Origin: Flaccisagitta enflata
Taxonomy: Eukaryota; Chaetognatha; Sagittoidea; Aphragmophora
Direction of reading: 5' to 3'
Length of the DNA stretch: 64,000 bases
Assembly: GCA_965153355.1 (NCBI GenBank)
Contig: OZ231126.1
Location: forward strand, 29,016,001-29,080,000
The notes under the pieces are model-generated. The model made no database searches. It had not been told where the DNA came from and saw nothing but the letters and a program-made list of their open reading frames with translations. Of the stretch, positions 11,469-19,947 are shown one piece after another; position 1 is the stretch's first letter, and every line of letters starts with the position of its first letter. The translations under genes and the position numbers were made by a program.

Positions 11469-11636
11469 ATGGAGTTGATCATTAACACGCTTATTCTCGT
11501 CGTTCTTGTGGCCATCCTATTCACGTTGAGGGACATTCTGCATTATTCACGTCTTACCGTCTTTAAATTGGCCACCAAAGAACCAGTCCCCTCTACTCCA
11601 AAGGGACCAAAAGCGCGCAAAGTGCTTAGATTTTGA
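11469..11636 (+). CDS. Small single-pass membrane protein ORF in the retrotransposon leader (55 aa)
   Basis: ATG at 11469 is in the context TCAATCATGGAG, the same eleven-base context as the gag start at 12480, which is the reason for choosing it over the longer in-frame TTG frame. Residues 4-19 (IINTLILVVLVAILFT) form one hydrophobic helix. A basic, proline-containing tail follows, with KGPKARK near the end. No family recognised. It is a possible signal-anchor peptide, or only an upstream ORF that affects gag translation. It lies 0.8 kb upstream of gag and inside the LTRs, so it belongs to the element. Confidence 0.45.
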   Translation: MELIINTLILVVLVAILFTLRDILHYSRLTVFKLATKEPVPSTPKGPKARKVLRF

Positions 11637-11846
11637 GTACAAAGTTCGATTTTGTAACCAAAAAGAGCCTAAGCTCCGAGAATTCGCGGATTATAAATTA
11701 ATAGCAATTAGCTTCCATATTTTAGCAATCATTTTCCGTTGCCTTGTAAGGACACACTATCTTACCATTTTACACACGATGGTAAATGATTTTACATGAT
11801 TCTGCTTTTATACAAATCACTCCTCCTTGGTTAGCAGGGCCGCGCG

Positions 11847-12397
11847 CCGCTTGGCCGCACTTAGTCCTCTGACTTTCAGTCTCTGCTCTAAAAATCCGCG
11901 TTTTTTTTCTCTCTCTATCCTCTTCACTCTTTTACGTTTTAAAAGTTTGAAATAAATCTTAGGTTTTGCAAAATCGTTTTTTTTTTCAATCATCTTTTTA
12001 CTCTTTCAAACTTTTTTTCTTGTGTACTAGTGATTAGTCCGGTTCATCCCCTTCTTCCTCTCTGAATCTTATTTCACTCGCTGCCCGCATCCACCTGGCT
12101 GCACCTAGGCATCTTGTGCTCTCTCTTGCCTGCCATTAACTACACCTATTCAATTCTCTCTTTTCTTCCACTTGTCGCCCGCGCCCATCTGGCCGCACCT
12201 AGGCGACTAGTGCCCCCCCCTCAAGTCTATTTCTCATTACGTAATTGCGTTGCCGCCGTCGTCGTCGTCGTTAGTTGATTTATTTAAGCGAGCCACACTT
12301 GCCGACCAGAGACTCCGACCAACTTTGATCCACATTAAAATTTTATCACTTTTTTTTCTCGGCTCTCTGGACCGCTGCCACTTGGTTGCACTTAGTC
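11847..12397 (+). repeat. Four copies of a 20-nt leader box CCRYYTGGYYGCACYTAGKC
   Basis: Copies at 11847-11866, 12091-12110, 12185-12204 and 12378-12397. Similarity extends upstream in the middle two (CGCCCGCGC/GCCCGCAT). The second and third end ACCTAGGC; the first and fourth end ACTTAGTC. Spacing is irregular (244, 94, 193), so this is not a simple tandem array. Similar boxes (CTTGG...GGCTTAGAC) precede ORF3 and ORF4. Role unknown; RNA structure, packaging or translation are possibilities. Confidence 0.7.
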
Positions 12398-12479
12398 CAC
12401 GCCTCCTCCCGTTTGCTGAGTCCTGGGCGCTGCCTTGTCTGCAATTATTCGGCTCTATCGCTTACTTCCTACATCAATC

Positions 12480-14044
12480 ATGGAGCACAACAAATTCGTC
12501 GATATAAAGCCTTATTGCTACGAGAGTGGTCAAGATATAACCATCTTCCTGAAGAGATACGAGAGGTCTGTTGACGCACATTTGGCTGCCGACGCTACCG
12601 CTGCTCAGAAAAAGTCTGCCTACATAAGAATTTTGCCTACTAAGCTCGATGATTTTTCCTTAACGTTGTATGAATCTTCCGACAATATCAACGACTGGGA
12701 TGCTCTCAAGGCTGAATTCATACAGAAGTTTAGCGACCCTTCAAAGGCACAAACATTTAAGTCAAAGCTTGATTACATCAAGTGGGACGGTGAGTCTCCT
12801 TTGTCCATTTATGAAATAAAATCATTTCTGCGACTCGTCAATACGACCCTGAAGTGGTTGCAAATGAGGATTTGTTCAATCGGGAAGTGTTCAAGCGATT
12901 TATCGCTGGACTGCCTCCCGATTATCAACATTATGTTGATGCTGGTATGCCAGTGAGATCTACGGACATCACCATGGCCCGCGAACGCGCGGAAAAGTTT
13001 AAGGACATTCTGTCCCGCAACAACGGCACTTCGCCATACACTGGCTTGATGAATTCAAAACTGCCTCTTTCTGCTGCTTTGGCTGTTCCTCCCGTTCTGG
13101 CTGCCTTTAAGAATCCAGTGGTTGATAACCTCACAGATCAGATTAGCGCACTATCGCTTGCTCACAAAGAGTCTCTCGCCATGCAGAAGGAGACAAACAA
13201 ATCGATCAATAGCTTGATTGAGCACTTGGCAACCCAATCTGATACCGAGCGCCGCTCTCGTGCCCCCTCTCCTGGTGGTAGAGGCAATTACACGCCTGCA
13301 TATGGCCAGCGTTCTCCGCATGGGTCGCCATTTCGCTCGCCGAATAGTTACAATCAAAACTTCAACCGTCGGCCTCCCTCTTACGATCGCAACTATCCAC
13401 CGCGTCAATCCTATCCTCAGCAGTATCAGTCCAACCCTTCTTATCAGCCCGGTCAGCCAATCAGCCCACATCGTCCTTATCAGCAAAGTGGACAGCCCTA
13501 TCAGCAAAATTATGTCCCTTATCAGCATAGTGAACAACCTTATCAGCCACCTTATCAGAATGGTCAACACTCTCAAGGCAATCAGCACTATCGGCCTAAT
13601 CCTCAACCGTATCAGCAAAGCAATCAGCGTTATCGTCAGGACGGCCTTAGCTCTTCGAATCATCAAAATGGACGCCCTTATCAGCCAAATCAATTTCGTA
13701 ATCAGCAACAAAACTTTCATCAGCCGCAGCCGCTGCCCCCGCCGCCGCAACAGCAGCCGCCGCCGCAGCAACAGCAGCCGCCGCCGCGCTCCGGTAGTAG
13801 CTCCCGTGGCTTTGGAGCTTCGAGCCAAGTGCCAAATCGCGGGCCCTCTCAAAACTTCAATGGTTTTGGCCCTATGCCTGAGCCTAATGGGCCCCCTTAC
13901 TACAACAACGTTGATCACGATTTGACTTCACCGATGCTCCCGCCCAAATCAGTATCTTTTGAGCTGCCTAACGAAGGTAACCACTCCGCTCACTTTGCCC
14001 AGAGACATGAGCCACCGATTTTTGCGCATCATGAGGATTTTTAA
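12480..14044 (+). pseudogene. gag: Retrotransposon gag, interrupted by one frameshift
   Basis: ATG at 12480 (TCAATCATGGAG context). The first part (to about 12820) reads a capsid-like helical region typical of Ty3-type Gag (DWDALKAEFIQKF, YIKW.GESPLSIYE). The homologous reading then continues in the -1 frame (FKRFIAGLPPDYQHYV and on) to TAA at 14042-14044. The switch lies between 12815 and 12850, around an AAAA run (12818-12821). The second part ends in a 300-aa disordered Tyr/Gln/Pro/Asn-rich tail with many YQ(Q/P)S and QPYQ units and poly-Q/P. No CCHC zinc knuckle is present, unusual for gag. The break may be a fresh mutation, a sequencing error in a homopolymer, or a programmed -1 shift; the youth of the LTRs makes decay less likely. 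Confidence 0.85.
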
Positions 14045-17000
14045 ATGCAGACACCTCCGCGAGTCGGGAGTGTGTCGGCGAGACTCAACCAAAGGCTCAA
14101 CTCAGTCAGGAACCCAAACCGGACATCTTTGCAGAAATACAAGTTTCCATCGGTGAGCGTACCGTCTCAGCTCTCGTCGATACTGGCTGCTCCACCTGCC
14201 TTATATCTGAAATGGAGGTGCAGAAGTGTCCTTTCCTACAGAAATGTAGATTTTCAGCCCAAACGGACGTCGGGCATTCTATCAATGGAAACGACGTTGT
14301 CACCCTTGGACTGCTTGAACTGCCATTCTCGATCTCTGGTCAAAACTTTTTAGTTAATTGTAGAATTATGCGCGGTCTTGTAAGACCACTCGTAATTGGT
14401 TGGGACTTTCTTTGTAACAGAAAAGCAATCATTAACCTAGAGTCAAATAATCTCACCATTAAAGGCATCTCTACTCCCTTCATCATGAGGGAGAAATCTC
14501 CTGATCCTCCTCATCTCACAGCCTTCGAATCGGTGGTCATCCCTCCCACGTCGCGAATGCCTATAAAGGCCTATATTCACGCTGATCTAGCCTATCTGCA
14601 GCGTTCTGGCTCTTCTACGATATTCTCTATGCCCTACCTCGATCACTGCCCAGCTGATGGCGTCCTTGTTGGCTATTCTCTCTCATCCGTTGATCATGGC
14701 ATTGTCCATTGTGAAGTCTTCAACACCCTTCCCACTCCGGCGGTCATTCAAGCCAGAACTCCATTGGCAACCTTTGAATTTTGCAACGACCAACTAGACA
14801 GCGCGTTTTGCGTTTTTGAGGCGATTGACAAAATTCCTCCTCCAGTCCGACCTGAGCTTCCTTCTGATTCATTCTGCCTATACTCTGATTCACAGTTTTG
14901 TGCCGCCAAAGGAAAGCGGTCCATCCCACGTGTTGTTAAAGCTCCGGATCCTGATGATGCAACTAGACCATTGATATTGGACCTTTCTAATGCCAAAATT
15001 CCTCCTGGAGAAGATCCCGCCGAATTGGACCATCTTCTTAGAGTGAAACACGAAACAGCCTTCTCTAAGACTAAAAGCGATCTGGGTGAGGCCACCCTGC
15101 TTAAACATTTCTGTCGCATCAAGCCTGGTCCTCCCATCAACGTTCCTCAGTATCGCACCACGCCTCAGATTGCTGAGATCATCGAGCGCCAAGTAGACCA
15201 GATGCACCGCGACGGCATTGTTGAGCCCAGCGACAGCCCTTACAATTTTCCAGTGCTGATGGTGCCGAAAAAAAATGGCGAGCTCTCGAGATTTGTTGTT
15301 GACCTAAGACGACTCAATGCCATGTCAGAGCGGGTGCATTTCCCAATGCCCCACATTGGAGATTGTCTACATCGGGTCAAAGGCTCCATCTTCTCTCAGG
15401 CCGATTTGAGTTCTGGTTTCCACCAGATACCTATCGCTAAATGCGATAGGAAATTTTATGCGTTTAGTACCCCCTCGCGGCACTGGCAAATGGCCAGGTG
15501 CCCGCAGGGGGAAATAAACGCAACTTCCTCCATGAATGCCTTGATGCAGATCACTTTTCGTAACTTTGACCCGCGCTTCCTGATTACTTTCCTCGACGAC
15601 ATATTGATGGCGTCGGAGACGTACCGTGATCATCTCCATCTACTCGACGAGGTCCTCTCTGCCCTAGAGAGGGCCGGGTTAAAATTAAACCCTGAAAAAT
15701 CAAAATTTTGTCAGACGGAAGTTGTTGTTCTTGGATTCCTCCTCTCTGCCAGCGGTTTGAAGCCTGACCCGCATAACATCTCAAAAATACTCAGTTGGCC
15801 AGTACCTAAGAATCTTACGGAAACCAGAGGTTTCCTCGGACTTGTTTCGTTCTATCGCCAATTTATCAAGTCTTACTCTCATATCGCCGCCCCTCTTACA
15901 GACTTGTCCAAGAAGGATGTCCCTTTTCATTGGTCTCCAGAGTGTCAATCAGCTTTTGACAAGCTTGTCGGTTCGGTCACTTCTGATTCGGTCATTGCAG
16001 TTCCAGACTTCTCCAAGGAATTTATTCTCAAGACTGATGCAAGCCTTATCGCCATTGGTTGTGTCCTCCAACAGATCCATGATGACTTAACACGCGTCAT
16101 TTGCTTCGATTCTAGAAAACTGACCGACCGTCAAAGCTCCTGGGTGGTCTTCGATCGCGAATTTTTTTCGCTCTACAATTGGGTGAAGACCTACCGCCAC
16201 TTCTTGGCCAGTTCCCATTTTGTAGCCATCGTGGACCATAAACCTCTTCTCTCCATTAAGAAACCTGACCCAAACACTGATGACCCAAATGGCAGAAGAA
16301 ACCGTTGGAAGATCTTTTTGGCCAGTTTCCATTACACACTCGTCTACGTGCCAGGCGCCAAACTCTCCGATGCTGATGCCATGAGCCGCCGCCCCATGGA
16401 AGATGAAGAAGATGTTGAAATCCCTGATGGCCTAGACGAACACTTTGCCAGTTTCTTCTGCTCCATGGCACTTGAGAACCAAAACTGGGACGAACAAGAG
16501 TTCATTGACCTTACTATGGCATCTTATGATCATAACCTTTACTGCTTGGGAGCATTGGATATCTCCGAAGCTCCTTTGGTCTCAATCCTTTGTGAAGAAG
16601 AAAAGGAAGAAAGACTTGTGGCGGAACAACGAAACGACCCCACCATCCTCTCCGTCATTGAACAAAAACTCAAACACAGGCGTCTCAGACCTGATGAAGG
16701 TGCAATCAATGATTCGTGGTATGCTAAACATTATCCTCATCTCCGTCTCAAAAAGGGTGTCCTCTACCGTGCGGCAAAGACTGATGATTTCCACGGCACG
16801 ATTCTCCAAGCAATTGTCCCACCCACGATGGTTCAAGAGGTTCTTCAAAGCCTTCATGGTGGTCCTCTTGTTAGTCATCCTTCCAAGGACAAGATGGTTC
16901 GCATGGTCAAGAACTACGCCATTTGGCCTTCATTTTGGAGCGATATTGAAAAGTTCGTATCAAACTGCATGCAGTGCCAGTGCCTACGTGAACCTAACCC

Positions 17001-18942
17001 TCCAAATAAAGCTCCCATGGTTCCCATCAAGGTCTCCAGACCCTTCCAGCGCGTGATGGCAGACGTCCTGAAACTGCCCGTCTCTCGCAAAGGCTACTGC
17101 TACGTTATTGTAATTGTGGACTTATTTTCCAAATGGGTCGAACTCTACCCCTCTCGCTCCAAAACTGCCACTGCCATTGTTGACTGCCTTACGGACTTCT
17201 CTCTGCGCCATGGGCCACCTGAGTCGTTCAGTAGCGATAACGGAGGAGAGTTCCAAAACGACATCATCAACGCACTTTGCCAATATCTCAAAATTAAGAA
17301 GTCTTCCAGCACTCCCTACCACCCCCAATCTCAAGGGGTGGTGGAAAACAAAAATCGTCAAATCATCAGCGAACTAACAAAACGTATCTTGGAGACCAAG
17401 GAGGACTGGCCTGACTTGCTTAAGTTTCTACAGTATGCCTTCAACACGACTGTACATGCCACCACCGGTCAAACTCCTTACTTTGTTCTCTATGGCTTCC
17501 AACCCACTCTTCCAATTGATGGCATTTTACCATCTCCTGAAGCCAAACTCTCGGTGAGGGATTACGTCAATTCATACAGTAGCAAGCAAACCGAGGCTAT
17601 TCTGCTGGTGCAGGAGCAAATGAAGAAAGAACAGGAAAGGCAGAAAACAAACTACGACAAGCAAGCCAAATACGTCCCCTATAAGGCTGGTGACGATGTA
17701 TGGGAATTTCAGCCACGCAATGTCCCTCTCAAACTCACTCCCAATTGGAACGGGCCCTCAACAGTGGTAGAAGTCATCCCAAGGCTCGATGAGGCCACTG
17801 TCAACTACACCTGTCAGGACCAGTTTGGCACCTCTCGTACAAAACACCACAACCATCTTAAACCCTACACTGTTCAGCAGATTATCGCTCCTTCGAAGGC
17901 TCTTCCTCCTCCTGCTCCTCCTCCTCCTGCTCCTTCTCTCGCTCCTCCCGCAGTACCGCATCCATCAGATAATCTGGGCTCTGCTCCTCTACATCCTCAG
18001 AAAGCAAAAGCGCACAAATCTATCCTACGCTCTTCTGCCCCGGCATCTGCTGTACCTGACTCAGTTACACCTGTAGACCCGAATAATGAAATCATGACTA
18101 GATCAAAATCTAAAGCCTTTTTGCTCGGTTCATTGTTGTCGTACGATCGCTCGTCTACGACTCCGATACCTCCAACAACACCAATCATTCAACTGGCAGA
18201 CGCTGACCGCCCAAATCCCCCACCTCCAACGCCTGCCTCTGAGACAACTCTTGATATTACTGTCCTTCCTCACTCTCACCTTGCAACGCCACCCGCATCC
18301 AGACCTGTTCTTTCGCTACCATCTCTTTCTCCAACCCCCCACTCATCACTCTTATTCCCTCCGGACAATTCTGCAACTAGTCATTTACGTATTTCGCCTC
18401 AGACTATCACTAGTACAAACCCGCACATTTTTACTCAAATGCCTAGACCTGATCTATCGATACAAACTGATCAGGAAGCCTTATATCCTGAATCAAATTT
18501 TGATGAAAATGAAACTTTAGCCGATTTTGCTCAAAATGCCCAGCCGGGCACTTCTCGCGCTATTCATAGCACAGTTATCCTCACCGATGATCCAAATCTG
18601 TCCCCTCGTTCCGATGGTGGCGAAACGCAGTACAACTTCCGGAAGAGAAAAGTGGCTGAGCCCGACTCAACTGAGAAGCCAGCGAAGCAAAAGCCAAAGA
18701 AAGGCAAATCATCAAAACGGAAGGCGCCCACGACTTCGATGGTAGACATTTGCAAAAAGATTAACACTTGCGCCATTCAAGCTCAAGCAGACGCCGATGA
18801 AACGGGTTTCGAGTCTGACATGTTCCAATCACTAGAAGTGGCGACACCCTACGTTCCAAAGGAGGAAAGTGATGATCGAGAAGAAACTTCGTTTGACGAT
18901 GATGACGACGTGTTCTGTCCTAAAGCGAGCACGCCAAAATAG
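14035..18942 (+). CDS. pol: Retrotransposon pol: protease, reverse transcriptase, RNase H, integrase and a long C-terminal tail
   Basis: Open from the codon after TGA 14032-14034; it overlaps the end of gag by 10 bases in the -1 frame. I set the start there because the protease DTG (14179-14187) lies upstream of the first ATG (14212). Landmarks: RT FLDD at 15589-15600 (Ty3-type YxDD variant) after CPQGEINATSS; RNase H KTDAS with Asp at 16036 and VDHKPL; integrase zinc-binding HGGPLVSH...CMQCQ (about 16854-16980); catalytic Asp 17062, Asp 17236 and Glu 17344, which is D,D-35-E; then a GPY/F-like module (WNGPSTVVEV). The last 350 residues are Pro/Ser-rich and basic (KPAKQKPKKGKSSKRK), then acidic. 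About 1635 codons in all, long for a Ty3 pol. No stop or frameshift is seen, so it looks functional. Confidence 0.95.
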   Translation, partial: GFLNADTSASRECVGETQPKAQLSQEPKPDIFAEIQVSIGERTVSALVDTGCSTCLISEMEVQKCPFLQKCRFSAQTDVGHSINGNDVVTLGLLELPFSISGQNFLVNCRIMRGLVRPLVIGWDFLCNRKAIINLESNNLTIKGISTPFIMREKSPDPPHLTAFESVVIPPTSRMPIKAYIHADLAYLQRSGSSTIFSMPYLDHCPADGVLVGYSLSSVDHGIVHCEVFNTLPTPAVIQARTPLATFEFCNDQLDSAFCVFEAIDKIPPPVRPELPSDSFCLYSDSQFCAAKGKRSIPRVVKAPDPDDATRPLILDLSNAKIPPGEDPAELDHLLRVKHETAFSKTKSDLGEATLLKHFCRIKPGPPINVPQYRTTPQIAEIIERQVDQMHRDGIVEPSDSPYNFPVLMVPKKNGELSRFVVDLRRLNAMSERVHFPMPHIGDCLHRVKGSIFSQADLSSGFHQIPIAKCDRKFYAFSTPSRHWQMARCPQGEINATSSMNALMQITFRNFDPRFLITFLDDILMASETYRDHLHLLDEVLSALERAGLKLNPEKSKFCQTEVVVLGFLLSASGLKPDPHNISKILSWPVPKNLTETRGFLGLVSFYRQFIKSYSHIAAPLTDLSKKDVPFHWSPECQSAFDKLVGSVTSDSVIAVPDFSKEFILKTDASLIAIGCVLQQIHDDLTRVICFDSRKLTDRQSSWVVFDREFFSLYNWVKTYRHFLASSHFVAIVDHKPLLSIKKPDPNTDDPNGRRNRWKIFLASFHYTLVYVPGAKLSDADAMSRRPMEDEEDVEIPDGLDEHFASFFCSMALENQNWDEQEFIDLTMASYDHNLYCLGALDISEAPLVSILCEEEKEERLVAEQRNDPTILSVIEQKLKHRRLRPDEGAINDSWYAKHYPHLRLKKGVLYRAAKTDDFHGTILQAIVPPTMVQEVLQSLHGGPLVSHPSKDKMVRMVKNYAIWPSFWSDIEKFVSNCMQCQCLREPNPPNKAPMVPIKVSRPFQRVMADVLKLPVSRKGYCYVIVIVDLFSKWVELYPSRSKTATAIVDCLTDFSLRHGPPESFSSDNGGEFQNDIINALCQYLKIKKSSSTPYHPQSQGVVENKNRQIISELTKRILETKEDWPDLLKFLQYAFNTTVHATTGQTPYFVLYGFQPTLPIDGILPSPEAKLSVRDYVNSYSSKQTEAILLVQEQMKKEQERQKTNYDKQAKYVPYKAGDDVWEFQPRNVPLKLTPNWNGPSTVVEVIPRLDEATVNYTCQDQFGTSRTKHHNHLKPYTVQQIIAPSKALPPPAPPPPAPSLAPPAVPHPSDNLGSAPLHPQKAKAHKSILRSSAPASAVPDSVTPVDPNNEIMTRSKSKAFLLGSLLSYDRSSTTPIPPTTPIIQLADADRPNPPPPTPASETTLDITVLPHSHLATPPASRPVLSLPSLSPTPHSSLLFPPDNSATSHLRISPQTITSTNPHIFTQMPRPDLSIQTDQEALYPESNFDENETLADFAQNAQPGTSRAIHSTVILTDDPNLSPRSDGGETQYNFRKRKVAEPDSTEKPAKQKPKKGKSSKRKAPTTSMVDICKKINTCAIQAQADADETGFESDMFQSLEVATPYVPKEESDDREETSFDDDDDVFCPKASTPK

Positions 18943-19947
18943 AAATCGCGATGCTCACATTGTCTTTGTATTGGTTTTTATATATTTTCACTTTTATCAG
19001 CCAAAGGGAAATCAATTTTATCGGCAACAAATCTGCAGTTGAATTCATTCTGAGTCTTGTTGTTTCCCTTTGCACAGGTTGAAAGATGAGAAATTCCGAT
19101 AAGTAAGTCGCGCAGATTAACTTATTTTTCTCGGTCGCTTTCACGCGACAAAATCACGTCTGTCAGGGACCGAATCAAATCCTCTTAAAATCGCCACTAA
19201 TCGTGAATAGTTACACAAAACGACATCATAAAATTCAAAATTCACGATCAAACACAATGGATTATCACTCCATTCTCTCTCTTCATCATCGATCCATAGT
19301 AGTAGTAGTCCGTAGTGTAGGACGTCGACCAGTGAAGCCCGGACTTGAGTGAAACGGACGGTAGCAGAAATTGACTGCCAGGAATAGAACCGTCGATAAT
19401 ATAAGGCCGTAATAAGTCAAACCCAATAAAAATCACTTCCTAACGTCTTTATATATACTCATCCTGTGATAGTCAACTAGTGATAGTCGTCACGTGATAA
19501 CTTTCATTCTAATACCGCCAACTGCCTATCTTCCCTCCTTCTCTTACGTTTCTCTCATCATCCCTCTTTCCCATCAATTTTTTCGTACTTTTTCATTCAT
19601 TTCTATCAAAATTCATCCCACTAAAGTTTTTTCTCCGAAGACTCTTTTTTCCTTTTGTTATTTATCTGGCCGTTGTCTTTCCGTCTTGGAATTAGTGGCT
19701 TCGGCATTTTTCATCTCATTAACGTTCAACATCATCCTAATTTTCTCCCATCAACACTTTTATTTTTCTTGCTTAACTTCTTTTTTTCATCATTTCCTAT
19801 CGTTCATCATATCCAACTAAATATCATCTACTCTTCTTTTTTTCCCTTTTTTTGTTGTCGGCGTCTCTCCGTCTTGGGGGTTGTGGCGTAGACTGTTATC
19901 TCCTATTTCATTTCCTCTTTTCCTTCTTCTCACCATCATTTCTCACT
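18943..19947 (+). other. Spacer between pol and ORF3 with two repeated boxes
   Basis: No ORF of note. An inverted repeat (AAAGGGAAA ... CAACAA with TTGTTGTTTCCCTTT, about 19004-19074) could fold. Two copies of a GTCTYTCCGTCTTGG..TTRGTGGC box lie at 19675-19705 and 19862-19893, shortly before the ORF3 start. Pyrimidine-rich tracts surround them, suitable for splice acceptors, which ORF3 would need if made from a subgenomic RNA. Confidence 0.6.

Larger units (their letters stand above)
10324..12479 (+). other. Retrotransposon leader with a small ORF and repeated boxes
   Basis: About 2.2 kb between the primer site and gag. It contains the 55-aa membrane ORF at 11469-11636, a good acceptor-like site (catatttcag, AG at 11436-11437) just upstream of it, and four copies of a 20-nt box between 11847 and 12397. 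Pyrimidine-rich stretches (11890-12060, 12230-12260) separate the boxes. Confidence 0.7.

Noticed and set aside
13151-13925. Large overlapping frames on both strands of the gag tail
   Set aside because: Shadow frames of the Tyr/Gln/Pro-rich gag coding sequence.
14212-14214. First ATG as the true pol start
   Set aside because: It would leave out the protease DTG motif at 14179-14187; the open frame begins at 14035 overlapping gag.
18943-19947. env-like gene after pol
   Set aside because: No ORF with signal peptide, fusion peptide and membrane anchor; ORF3 has no membrane segment.
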